Shown: in pieces, positions 17,561 through 25,418 of the stretch
How the letters are laid out: each line of letters starts with the position of its first letter
Numbering within the stretch: the stretch's first letter is position 1
Assembly (NCBI GenBank): GCA_009774175.1
Contig: VSNG01000028.1
Location: 1 to 51,886, forward strand
Direction: 5' to 3'
Origin: Lachnospiraceae bacterium
GTDB lineage: Bacteria; Bacillota; Clostridia; Lachnospirales; Lachnospiraceae
Length of the DNA: 51,886 bases
Position numbers and translations under genes: made by a program
The notes under the pieces: generated by a model
The model's database searches: none
Seen by the model: the letters and a program-made list of their open reading frames with translations, nothing else
Told to the model about the DNA's origin: nothing

Positions 17561-18532
17561 ATGAATACACTGTTAAAGCCTCTTACCATTGGTAATGTGA
17601 CCCTGAAAAACAATATAATACTGGCTCCCATGGCAGGCGTGACGGACCTGCCTTTTCGTTTGCTGTGCAGCGAACAGGGGGCGGGCCTTGCGGGAATGGA
17701 GATGGTCAGCGCAAAGGCCATTCTTTACGGCAATAAAAACACGGAAGGGCTGCTGGCGATTCATCCGGAGGAAGGGCCGGTTTCCCTGCAGCTGTTCGGT
17801 TCAGATCCGAAGATTGTCAGCGAGATGGCGAAACGGATCGAGGAGAGACCCTTTGCCGTGCTGGATATCAATATGGGCTGTCCTGTGCCAAAGATTGTGA
17901 ACAACGGGGAAGGCTCCGCCCTGATGCGGGATCCGAAGCTGGCGGGGGAGATCATAGCCGCTGTGGCAAAGGCGGTAAAAAAACCCGTTACGGTAAAAAT
18001 ACGAAAAGGCTTTGACGCGGAACACGTCAATGCGGTAGAGCTTGCCAGAATCGCACAGGAGTCGGGGGCCGCCGCGGTGGCCGTGCACGGCAGAACCAGA
18101 GAGCAGTTTTACAGCGGCGAGGCCGATTGGGACATCATAGCAAGAGTGAAGGAGGCGGTGTCCATTCCTGTGATCGGAAACGGGGATGTGACGGATGGCG
18201 GGACGGCAGCCGCGCTTCTTACGCAGACGGGCTGCGACGGCGTCATGATCGGCCGCGCCGCAAGGGGAAATCCATGGCTGTTTCGTCAGGTTATCGCCTG
18301 TCTGGAGGACGGACGAAAGCTTTCGCCGCCCGATCTGGAGGAAAAGAAGAGAATGATTTTGCGCCATGCCTCTTTGCAGCTGGAAACCAAAGGGGAATAC
18401 ACCGGCGTGCGGGAAATGAGAAAGCATTTGTCGTGGTATACAGCGGGGATGCCCGGTTCCGCAAAGCTTCGACTTAAAGTTAATTTGGCGGAGCGGTTCG
18501 AAGATATCGAGAGACTGGTGGAATCCATGTGA
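17561..18532 (+). CDS. dus: tRNA-dihydrouridine synthase, DusB type
   Basis: A 323-residue flavoenzyme that reduces uridines in tRNA D-loops to dihydrouridine with FMN and NADPH. The TIM-barrel motifs APMAGVTDLPFR (22–33), DINMGCP (catalytic Cys107), VHGRTREQ and GNGDV (FMN phosphate binding) are intact, and the C-terminal helical RNA-binding region is complete. Length is normal. DusB genes commonly sit near greA and lysS in Firmicutes, as here. No ribosome site is very strong (AAAGG about 14 bases upstream), but no better start exists. Confidence 0.95.
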   Translation: MNTLLKPLTIGNVTLKNNIILAPMAGVTDLPFRLLCSEQGAGLAGMEMVSAKAILYGNKNTEGLLAIHPEEGPVSLQLFGSDPKIVSEMAKRIEERPFAVLDINMGCPVPKIVNNGEGSALMRDPKLAGEIIAAVAKAVKKPVTVKIRKGFDAEHVNAVELARIAQESGAAAVAVHGRTREQFYSGEADWDIIARVKEAVSIPVIGNGDVTDGGTAAALLTQTGCDGVMIGRAARGNPWLFRQVIACLEDGRKLSPPDLEEKKRMILRHASLQLETKGEYTGVREMRKHLSWYTAGMPGSAKLRLKVNLAERFEDIERLVESM

Positions 18533-18547
18533 CATGTCCTGCATATA

Positions 18548-18618
18548 CTGTCTCAGAGTCATCAGCTTTCGCGCTTTAATTTATTGTTTGCGGGAAGCCT
18601 GAAAGCTGTGGCAGACAG
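18548..18618 (+). other. Nested inverted repeat in the leader of the next gene
   Basis: CTGTCT (18548–18553) pairs with AGACAG (18613–18618), and inside it CAGCTTTC (18563–18570) pairs with GAAAGCTG (18601–18608). The whole forms a two-stem hairpin ending 14 bases before the ATG at 18633. It has no T-run, so it is not a simple terminator. It may be a translational leader or a processing site. Confidence 0.4.
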
Positions 18619-18632
18619 GATGGTGAAGCTTT

Positions 18633-19463
18633 ATGGAAACGGACACTATCATCTACTTTCATCCCACACAGGGACAGATGCATAAAAATACGGCCGCCAA
18701 GAAACACTGGTGGCAGGATGCGGCTCTGCGGGAAGAGAAGCTGGGGCTGGAGAAGACAGGCGGCTTCTTTTTGCCGGTGGACTGTGCCATACCGCCATAC
18801 TATTATAAAAAGAAACCATGGACAGGAGAGCTTTTGTCAGCGGCCATGGAGGAGGTAGTGCATCGTGCCGACGGCATGGCGGACGCTTTTCTGCATCCTG
18901 ATATTATGACATATATGTCAGAAAAATTCAGGGAACGCTGGGAAATGCGAAGGGACACGTTTGAGAGACTGTCGGCCTGTCTGCTTGCGGCCTGCGCCGC
19001 CGGGCCTCTGCATGAAAAAGGCAGGGTGGCGGTACTGCTTGGAAAGCCGGAGGAAACGGACTGGCAGATGGAGCTGACGCAGAATCTTCTGCTGCCGTAT
19101 CTTTCGAGAATTAACAGCCTGCTGTTTTATTATGAAGAGGTGGCGGGGACGGACATCTGGGAGGAGATGGCCGCTTATCTGGAAACGTATGATTATGAGT
19201 ACGGACTGGTGCCTGCGATGCATCCCTATTCGACCGGAGAGGAGGGGCTTTGCTGCGGCAGGGAAAGATGCAGCGGCGTGATTCTGGATTTTGCCCATAC
19301 GGCGAGACACCCAAGACTGGAGAGGGAGGATGGAACCGTCTATGTGGATCTGACTTCCGACAGGGAAAGGGAGCGAAGCTGCATGAGAAAAAACGGGCAT
19401 GTTCTCTATGTATCGCCGCTCAAATATCTTGACACCATAGTAAAAACTGGTTATGATAGGTAG
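18633..19463 (+). CDS. Unrecognised 276-residue cytosolic protein
   Basis: I do not recognise this family. The protein is soluble, with no signal or membrane segment. It opens with IYFHPTQGQMHKN, contains paired aromatic stretches (PPYYYKKKPW near residue 54, LLFYYEEV near 168) and ends with VLYVSPLKYLDT. A GLCCGRERC segment (about residues 207–215) holds three cysteines that could bind metal or form disulfides. The layout, two alpha/beta-like halves, gives no clear enzyme assignment. It lies between dus and greA on the same strand and is preceded by a nested hairpin. Its place in a conserved RNA-processing and translation neighbourhood is the only functional hint. Confidence 0.75.
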   Translation: METDTIIYFHPTQGQMHKNTAAKKHWWQDAALREEKLGLEKTGGFFLPVDCAIPPYYYKKKPWTGELLSAAMEEVVHRADGMADAFLHPDIMTYMSEKFRERWEMRRDTFERLSACLLAACAAGPLHEKGRVAVLLGKPEETDWQMELTQNLLLPYLSRINSLLFYYEEVAGTDIWEEMAAYLETYDYEYGLVPAMHPYSTGEEGLCCGRERCSGVILDFAHTARHPRLEREDGTVYVDLTSDRERERSCMRKNGHVLYVSPLKYLDTIVKTGYDR

Positions 19464-19472
19464 ATGTGAAAA

Positions 19473-19503
19473 GCCGGCTGTCCGATATGAGCAGACAGCC
19501 GGC
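19473..19503 (+). other. Perfect 10-bp hairpin after the unrecognised gene
   Basis: GCCGGCTGTC (19473–19482) pairs with GACAGCCGGC (19494–19503) around an 11-nt loop. No T-run follows on either strand, so it may be a weak terminator or a transcript-stabilising stem before greA. A TATAAT-like hexamer at 19538–19543 has no good -35 partner. Confidence 0.45.
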
Positions 19504-19569
19504 GTGACAGCGGGGACGACAGACTTAAAGGATATATTATAATGATAGAGGAAAGGGAGAATTCTTACC

Positions 19570-20052
19570 ATGCATGAGAAAAAGAATATCTTAACTTATG
19601 AAGGACTGCGGAAATATGAGGATGAGCTGCACGATCTGAAGGTCGTAAAGCGTAAGGAAGTGGCGCAGAAAATCAAGGAAGCCAGAGAACAGGGCGACCT
19701 TTCCGAGAATGCCGAGTACGACGCGGCCAAGGATGAACAGCGCGACATTGAGGCCCGGATTGAAGAGCTTGAGAAGATTCTTAAAAATGCCGAGGTTGTG
19801 GTGGAAGACGAGGTGGATCTTGACAAGATTAATATCGGCTGTCAGGTAAAAATACTGGATCTGGAATTTAATGAGGAACTGGAGTATAAAATTGTGGGTT
19901 CAACCGAGGCCAACAGCCTGAAAGGAAAGATTTCCAACGAGTCCCCCGTGGGTAAGGCCCTGATTGGCAGTAAGGTAGGCGATACGGTGGATGTGGAGAC
20001 GCAGGCTGGCGTGATTCAGTATAAAGTGCTGGAGATTCAGCGGTCTAACTGA
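19570..20052 (+). CDS. greA: Transcription elongation factor GreA
   Basis: A 160-residue protein that rescues backtracked RNA polymerase by stimulating cleavage of the transcript's 3' end. The N-terminal antiparallel coiled coil (about 8–80) contains the diagnostic tip GDLSENAEYDAAKDEQ with the acidic residues that enter the polymerase secondary channel. The C-terminal FKBP-like domain (about 85–158) follows. Length matches the family. It is followed by lysS after 30 bases, the usual Firmicute arrangement. Confidence 0.96.
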   Translation: MHEKKNILTYEGLRKYEDELHDLKVVKRKEVAQKIKEAREQGDLSENAEYDAAKDEQRDIEARIEELEKILKNAEVVVEDEVDLDKINIGCQVKILDLEFNEELEYKIVGSTEANSLKGKISNESPVGKALIGSKVGDTVDVETQAGVIQYKVLEIQRSN

Positions 20053-20082
20053 GAACCGAACGGATGGGAGAAAGGATAACAG

Positions 20083-22221
20083 ATGGCAGAGGAGCAAAGG
20101 CAGCAGAATATACAGGGCGAGCAGGATATCAACCAGCTTTTGAAAGTGAGAAGACAGAAGCTTTCGGTTTTGCAGGAGGCGGGGAAAGACCCCTTTCAGA
20201 TCACAAAATATGATGTGACACATCACAGCCTTGAGATCAGGGATCATTTCGACACGCTGGAGGGCAGGGAGGTTTCCATTGCCGGCCGTGTGATGAGCAA
20301 GCGCGTTATGGGTAAGGCGTCTTTTTGTAATGTGCAGGATTTGCAGGGCGATATTCAGGTTTACGTGGCGAGGGACAGCGTGGGGGAAGATTCCTACGCG
20401 GATTTTAAGAAATATGACGTAGGTGACATTGCAGGCGTGGAGGGCACGGTCTTTAAGACCAAAACGGGTGAAATATCCGTCCATGCGCAGAAAGTGACAC
20501 TTCTGTCAAAAAGCTTGCAGATCCTTCCGGAGAAGTATCACGGTCTGGTGAATACCGATATCCGTTACCGCCAGAGATACACTGATCTGATCATGAATGA
20601 GGATGTGAAAAAGACTTTTGTCATGCGATCCAAAATTATCAGTGCCATCAGACGTTATCTGGACGGGCAGGGTTTTCTGGAGGTGGAGACGCCCATGCTT
20701 GTATCCAATGCGGGCGGCGCGGCGGCAAGGCCTTTTGAAACCCATTACAATGCGCTGGATGAGGATGTGAAGCTGCGCATTTCGCTGGAATTGTATTTGA
20801 AGAGGCTGATCGTAGGCGGCATGGAGCGCGTCTATGAGATCGGCAGAGTGTTCCGAAACGAGGGACTGGACGCCAGACATAATCCGGAGTTTACCCTGAT
20901 GGAGCTGTATCAGGCGTACACCGATTACAACGGGATGATGGATCTGACTGAAAATATGTTCCGCCATGTGGCGAAGGAGGTCTGCGGAACGACATTGATT
21001 TCTTACGGCGGCGTGGAGATTGATCTGGGAAAACCTTTCGAACGGATCACCATGGTGGAGGCCGTAAAGAAATATACAGGCGTCGATTTTGACGAAGTGC
21101 CTGACACAGCGGCGGCGAAGAAGCTGGCGGACGACAGAAACGTACATTACGAGGAGCGTCATACGAAGGGGGACATCATCAATCTCTTCTTTGAGGAGTT
21201 TGTGGAAGAGCATCTGGTGCAGCCTACCTTTGTCATGGATCATCCTGTGGAAATATCACCGCTCACAAAAAGAAAGCCGGACAAGCCGGATTATGTGGAG
21301 CGGTTCGAGCTGTTCATTACTGCAAGGGAAATGTGTAACGCCTATTCCGAGTTAAACGATCCCATTGACCAGCGGGAACGTTTTAAGGCTCAGGAGGCGG
21401 CTCTTGCGGCAGGCGACGAGGAGGCCAACACCACCGACGAGGACTTCATGAACGCGCTGGAGATTGGCATGCCTCCTACGGGCGGTATCGGGTACGGCAT
21501 CGACAGACTGGTGATGCTGCTCACCGATTCTCCTGCGATCCGCGACGTGCTTCTCTTCCCGACGATGAAGAGTCTGGATAAAAAGCCTTCCGATACGGCG
21601 AAATCTGCGAGAAAGCAGGCGGCCGGCGAGGCAAAAAAGAGCAGCGTTACAAGGCAGCAGGCATGGGAACTGTTGAAGAAATATAACAAAGAGCCCTTTC
21701 ATCTTCAGCACGCCCTGACCGTGGAAGGGGTGATGCGCTGGTACGCCAAGGAGCTGGGTTATGAGGCGGAAGAGGAGTTCTGGGGCATTACCGGACTTCT
21801 TCACGATATCGACTTTGAGCTTTACCCGGAGGAGCACTGTAAAAAAGCGCCGGAGCTTCTGCGGGAAGGCGGCGTCAGCGCGGATATGATTTATGCGGTC
21901 TGCTCCCACGGCTACGGACTTTGCAGTGAGGAGGAGCCGAAGCTTGAGATGGAGAAGGTGCTTTTTGCAGCCGACGAGCTGACCGGCCTGATCTGGTCCT
22001 GCGCTTTGATGCGTCCATCCAAAAGCGTGATGGATATGGAAGTCAAGAGCCTGAAAAAGAAATTTAAGGACAAAAAATTTGCGGCGGGCTGTTCCAGAGA
22101 GGTCATTACACAGGGCGCGGAAATGCTTGGCTGGGAGTTGGACGAGCTTTTTGATAAGACAATTCTCGCCATGAGAAGCTGCGAGGCTTCCGTGTCCGAG
22201 GCGATGGAGAAAGAGGCATAG
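20083..22221 (+). CDS. lysS: Lysyl-tRNA synthetase fused to an HD-hydrolase domain
   Basis: A 712-residue fusion. Residues about 1–505 are a complete class II lysyl-tRNA synthetase: an OB-fold anticodon domain (about 60–160), motif 2 with RVFRNEGLDARHNPEFT and motif 3 with GIGYGIDRLVML. A Lys/Ala-rich linker (about 505–522) leads to a C-terminal domain (about 523–700) with H543, H574–D575 (LLHDID) and D631 (FAADELTG), the metal set of HD phosphohydrolases. Stand-alone versions of this hydrolase are known in Firmicutes (recalled as COG2316). Normal bacterial LysRS is about 500 residues. The reading frame is continuous, with no sign of a frameshift join. The HD substrate is unknown. A link to aminoacylation or nucleotide signalling is inference. 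Confidence 0.93.
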   Translation: MAEEQRQQNIQGEQDINQLLKVRRQKLSVLQEAGKDPFQITKYDVTHHSLEIRDHFDTLEGREVSIAGRVMSKRVMGKASFCNVQDLQGDIQVYVARDSVGEDSYADFKKYDVGDIAGVEGTVFKTKTGEISVHAQKVTLLSKSLQILPEKYHGLVNTDIRYRQRYTDLIMNEDVKKTFVMRSKIISAIRRYLDGQGFLEVETPMLVSNAGGAAARPFETHYNALDEDVKLRISLELYLKRLIVGGMERVYEIGRVFRNEGLDARHNPEFTLMELYQAYTDYNGMMDLTENMFRHVAKEVCGTTLISYGGVEIDLGKPFERITMVEAVKKYTGVDFDEVPDTAAAKKLADDRNVHYEERHTKGDIINLFFEEFVEEHLVQPTFVMDHPVEISPLTKRKPDKPDYVERFELFITAREMCNAYSELNDPIDQRERFKAQEAALAAGDEEANTTDEDFMNALEIGMPPTGGIGYGIDRLVMLLTDSPAIRDVLLFPTMKSLDKKPSDTAKSARKQAAGEAKKSSVTRQQAWELLKKYNKEPFHLQHALTVEGVMRWYAKELGYEAEEEFWGITGLLHDIDFELYPEEHCKKAPELLREGGVSADMIYAVCSHGYGLCSEEEPKLEMEKVLFAADELTGLIWSCALMRPSKSVMDMEVKSLKKKFKDKKFAAGCSREVITQGAEMLGWELDELFDKTILAMRSCEASVSEAMEKEA

Positions 22222-22228
22222 AGAGATA

Positions 22229-22269
22229 GCGGACGCTTTCCGGATGACGGGAGTGTCCGTTTTGCTTTT
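22229..22269 (+). terminator. Terminator after lysS
   Basis: CGGACGCT (22230–22237) pairs with AGTGTCCG (22252–22259), with one G·T pair and a partly paired inside, followed by a T-rich tail (22260–22269). It ends the housekeeping block ahead of the accessory genes. Confidence 0.75.
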
Positions 22270-22326
22270 GGTGAATTTTTCCGTAAGACTGCAGAAAATG
22301 CGAGTCAAAATGTAAATCAAATTCTA

Positions 22327-22355
22327 TTGACACGGATGTGCCGTATTTATATAAT
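22327..22355 (+). promoter_or_regulatory. Perfect consensus sigma-A promoter of the HipA-like module
   Basis: TTGACA (22327–22332) and TATAAT (22350–22355) with exactly 17 bases between them. Such a promoter is strong unless repressed. A short inverted repeat GTCCG/CGGAC (22365–22369, 22382–22386) lies in the start region and could be an operator. Confidence 0.85.
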
Positions 22356-22400
22356 GGATGCAGAGTCCGTTAACGATTTGCCGGACATGGGAGACGCAAG

Positions 22401-23264
22401 ATGCAGGCGATAGATTTTTCAACATACAGACAGAGTGGAAAATATTATGGCGGTTCGGAGAAAAAACTCGGGATTGTGATAGACGGGGAAGACTATATGC
22501 TTAAATTTCAAAAGAGGACTCCCTTTGGAAAACGCAATAATCATATCTCGGAATTTCTTGGTTCGCACATTTTTGATATATGCGGATTTTCAACGCATAA
22601 AACGTATCTTGGATTCCGGGGGGAAGAACAGGTCGTTGCCTGCAGGGATTTTAACGTATCCGGCAGACAGTTTGTTCCCTTTAATGACGTGGGAGAGAGT
22701 ACGCTGGATCAGGATAAAGAGACTTATCAATATGATTATCAGGACATTATGCGGATGTTGAGGGATAATTCCAAACTGACGGATGTAGAGGAAACCGTTT
22801 CGGCTTTCTGGAAAGTGTATATCATGGACGCTCTTCTGGGGAATTTTGACAGACATGGCGCTAACTGGGGATTTCTCAAAGAAAAGAATCAATATACAAT
22901 GGCTCCTGTTTTCGACAATGGCTCCTCCCTGTTTCCGAATCTGACGGATGAGGAGGAGATGAAAAAGATCATGGCGTCCGAAGAGGAGACTGAAAAACGG
23001 ATTTATCAGTTCCCGACTTCCCAGGTAAAACTAAACGGTAAAAAAAGCTCCTACTATGAAGTGATTCACAGTCTTGCTTTTTCGGAATGTAATAAGGCGC
23101 TGACGGATGTATATCAAAAAATCGACATGGAGAGGATAGAGAATCTGATCGGGGAAACGCCCCTGATTACGGATGTTCAAAAGGCATTTTACAGGCATAT
23201 CCTGCGGGAACGTTATGAAAAGATAATAAAGACCTCCTATGATAAATTAACGGAGAAAGGATAG
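22401..23264 (+). CDS. HipA-like (HipT/CtkA-type) serine/threonine kinase
   Basis: A 287-residue protein with the minimal HipA-type kinase fold and no N-terminal HipA extension. Visible are a glycine/serine loop GGSEKK (residues 17–22), YMLKF with Lys35 as the likely ATP-binding lysine, GNFDRHGANWG (residues 147–157, with Asp150 as catalytic base and Asn155 as metal ligand), and PVFDNGSSL with Asp172 in place of the usual DFG aspartate. HipA kinases phosphorylate aminoacyl-tRNA synthetases or related targets and cause dormancy when not neutralised. The partner gene starts 4 bases after this stop. In classical hipBA the antitoxin precedes the kinase. Here the kinase comes first, behind a perfect promoter. 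It directly follows lysS but is separated from it by a terminator. Confidence 0.82.
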   Translation: MQAIDFSTYRQSGKYYGGSEKKLGIVIDGEDYMLKFQKRTPFGKRNNHISEFLGSHIFDICGFSTHKTYLGFRGEEQVVACRDFNVSGRQFVPFNDVGESTLDQDKETYQYDYQDIMRMLRDNSKLTDVEETVSAFWKVYIMDALLGNFDRHGANWGFLKEKNQYTMAPVFDNGSSLFPNLTDEEEMKKIMASEEETEKRIYQFPTSQVKLNGKKSSYYEVIHSLAFSECNKALTDVYQKIDMERIENLIGETPLITDVQKAFYRHILRERYEKIIKTSYDKLTEKG

Positions 23265-23268
23265 CTCT

Positions 23269-24045
23269 ATGAGAGAAATAGTTACCAGAGGGACAGTTTG
23301 TCTGGATGATGAATATGGCTTTACTTACTGCATTGCAGAAATTCGGTATACGGAACGTGAAGACGAGAGTTTCCGCTATGAGATAAGCCCGCATTACAGT
23401 GTGATCGGTCTTTTGACGGAGCGGGACTTTCAGGGAATACCGGGGCTGGATTTAAGTTTAAGAAAAAAAACATATGTGCGGGAAAATATCGTTCCGGTAT
23501 TTATCAGTGAAAGATCGCCCGGAGAAAACAGGGAGGATTTGTGGGAATTGTTGGAAGCGTGCGATATGCAGTATCTGAATCGTCTGGAATGGCTGATGCG
23601 GACGAAAACAAGATATTCCGGAGATGGTATGTACGTTCGCAGGCCGGAAGATAAAGAACTGCAGGTTTCTACCCTTGACGAACTGGGGAACCGCAGTTCC
23701 GTGATCAGCCGGAAAGTATTGGAAACCATATGCGCCGGAGGGAAGATTGTCACGAAAGATTTTGTGATAGACGATGACAACAGAAAGTCTTATTTTGAAT
23801 TGTTCATGGCGTTATATAGAACCGAACGGGCATATTTGGACGGCAGGCGCAGGGACGGGATCAGAAAATCGTCGGAGTATGGCAACTATAAAGGGCGGTC
23901 ACGGATCAGAATTAATAAAATGGATCTGGTCAATATGTTTTATGAGTATGAAGCCGGAACAATAAGCGGCAGGGAGGCGGCGCATAAACTGGAGATCAGT
24001 CCGTCAACATTTTACAGGCGGTATCGGGAATACCAGGGCAGATAA
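23269..24045 (+). CDS. Partner protein with C-terminal resolvase-type helix-turn-helix
   Basis: A 258-residue protein translated right after the kinase (4-base gap), so the two are almost certainly one operon. I do not recognise the N-terminal 190 residues as a named family. A stretch around residues 75–125 (VPVFISERSPGENREDL, then LMRTK and GMYV) loosely recalls the HipA N-terminal subdomain that neutralises the kinase in HipBST. The last 45 residues read as a helix-turn-helix of the invertase/resolvase type: MFYEYEAGTISGREAAHKL then ISPSTFYRRYREY. A DNA-binding antitoxin or autorepressor role is inferred. No serine-recombinase catalytic domain is present, so it is not a recombinase. Confidence 0.7.
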   Translation: MREIVTRGTVCLDDEYGFTYCIAEIRYTEREDESFRYEISPHYSVIGLLTERDFQGIPGLDLSLRKKTYVRENIVPVFISERSPGENREDLWELLEACDMQYLNRLEWLMRTKTRYSGDGMYVRRPEDKELQVSTLDELGNRSSVISRKVLETICAGGKIVTKDFVIDDDNRKSYFELFMALYRTERAYLDGRRRDGIRKSSEYGNYKGRSRIRINKMDLVNMFYEYEAGTISGREAAHKLEISPSTFYRRYREYQGR

Positions 24046-24050
24046 CAACA

Positions 24051-24200
24051 GCCGTAATTCTATAGGGCTCTTATGCCAGAGGCGACTTTAAACCGAATTC
24101 GGATATTGCCACCAAAGAGAAGGCGGAGGAACAGATTATGACTGCGCAGGAATTGATTGAGCAGATAGAGATTTACTGCCTGGGGCGGATCAACGAATAA
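24051..24200 (+). pseudogene. Relic of an MNT-type nucleotidyltransferase
   Basis: In one frame after the previous stop the sequence reads AVIL, a TAG stop (24063–24065), then GSYARGDFKPNSDI, followed by an unrelated-looking helical tail ending at TAA (24198–24200). GSYARGDxxxxSDID is the signature of small nucleotidyltransferases of the MNT fold, such as MntA in HEPN–MNT toxin–antitoxin pairs. The stop codon replaces the residue before the GSYARGD loop, and sequence is missing after SDI, so the copy is broken by a nonsense change and a deletion. Downstream, 24201–24265 holds nothing I can identify. Confidence 0.6.
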
Positions 24201-24265
24201 ATGATTTCTTTTGCAAGATGTAAACGCTGGTTAAATTTTGTGAATAATATTTAACCCGTCCTCAG

Positions 24266-24294
24266 TTGAGAGAAATCTCCTCTTCTGTTATGCT
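24266..24294 (+). promoter_or_regulatory. Probable promoter of the XRE regulator
   Basis: TTGAGA (24266–24271) and TATGCT (24289–24294) with a 17-base spacer. The -10 lies inside a hairpin formed by CTGTTAT (24285–24291) and ATAACAG (24320–24326), with a second stem TTGTATC/GATGCAA inside it. Confidence 0.5.
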
Positions 24295-24341
24295 TGTATC
24301 AGCAACGGCCGATGCAAATATAACAGGTAGGGAGAATTTTT

Positions 24342-25328
24342 ATGTCGATTGGAAAAGTAATCAGAAAATACAGGAAAGAAAAAAACATGACGCAGGAGGA
24401 GATGGCGCGGCTGCTTGGCGTGACGGCACCGGCAGTGAACAAGTGGGAGAATGAAAATTCGCTCCCGGATATTATGCTGCTTGCGCCGATTGCAAGGCTC
24501 CTGGGGATTTCGCTGGACACGCTTTTGGCGTTTCGGGAAGAACTGACGAAAGAGGAGGTCAACGGGATTATAAACGAGCTGGATGAAAAACTGAAAACGG
24601 CGCCTTATGAAGAATGCTTTCAGTGGGTGAAGGGGAAGGTTGCGCAGTATCCGAACTGTGAAGAATTGATGCTGTCCACAGCGGTTGTCCTGCAGGCTCA
24701 GTTTGTGATACAGGAGCTTTGCGATACGGAGGCGTATGAGGATTATATTGTATCTTTATATGAGCGGGCGCTGCAAAGCGGAGATGAAACGATTCGCACT
24801 CGGGCGGCGGATTCCCTGTTTTCTTTTTATATGCCGAAAAAGCAGTATGAGAAAGCGGAATCGTATCTGGCATATTTCTCCATGCAGAACCCGGATAAAA
24901 AGCTCAGGCAGGCCCGGCTCCATGCAGAGACGGGAAGGACGAAGGAGGCGTGTAAAGAGTATGAGGAGCTTTTATTTTCGTCCTACGGAAGGGTAAGTAT
25001 GGCATTGCAGGGCATGTGTGCGCTTGCGGTGCAGGAAGGAGATATGAAGCGTGCCCAAAGGCTTGTGGAGAAGCAGAGGGAGCTGGCGGCGTGCTTCGAA
25101 ATGGGAAAGTACCATGAGACTTCCTGCGGTCTGGAGCTTGCCATGCTGGAAAAGGACGCGGCGGCTGTGGCGGCGATGCGTCAGGAAATACTTGACGCGG
25201 TTTCCACGATTCTCGATTTCCGGGATTCGTTTCTCTATGAACACATGGAATTTAGTGAACAACGGCCGGAATTTTTCGACAAGCTGCGGGAAAAATTGTC
25301 AAAGTCCTTTCAGGAGGAAGCGGATTGA
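24342..25328 (+). CDS. XRE-family regulator with helical-repeat C-terminal domain
   Basis: A 328-residue protein. Residues about 4–62 are a classic XRE helix-turn-helix (TQEEMARLLGVTAPAVNKWE). The remaining 260 residues are alpha-helical with paired helices resembling tetratricopeptide repeats (for example EKAESYLAYFSMQNPDKK). This layout is common in Firmicute regulators that sense peptides or protein partners, but no known subfamily can be assigned. A good TAGGGAG site precedes the ATG. It stands at the end of the accessory islet. A leader hairpin overlaps its promoter, so autoregulation is possible. Its targets are unknown. Confidence 0.85.
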   Translation: MSIGKVIRKYRKEKNMTQEEMARLLGVTAPAVNKWENENSLPDIMLLAPIARLLGISLDTLLAFREELTKEEVNGIINELDEKLKTAPYEECFQWVKGKVAQYPNCEELMLSTAVVLQAQFVIQELCDTEAYEDYIVSLYERALQSGDETIRTRAADSLFSFYMPKKQYEKAESYLAYFSMQNPDKKLRQARLHAETGRTKEACKEYEELLFSSYGRVSMALQGMCALAVQEGDMKRAQRLVEKQRELAACFEMGKYHETSCGLELAMLEKDAAAVAAMRQEILDAVSTILDFRDSFLYEHMEFSEQRPEFFDKLREKLSKSFQEEAD

Positions 25329-25418
25329 GTCCGCCGTTATATCATCAGCGACAGGATGTGGAGAGGGAAAATACAGATTCCGCTAAAGCAGCAAAGGAAG
25401 GCGGAAGCGGAGGAAAGT

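Noticed and set aside
23269..24045. Serine recombinase
   Set aside because: Only the helix-turn-helix resembles resolvases. The catalytic domain and its serine motif are absent.
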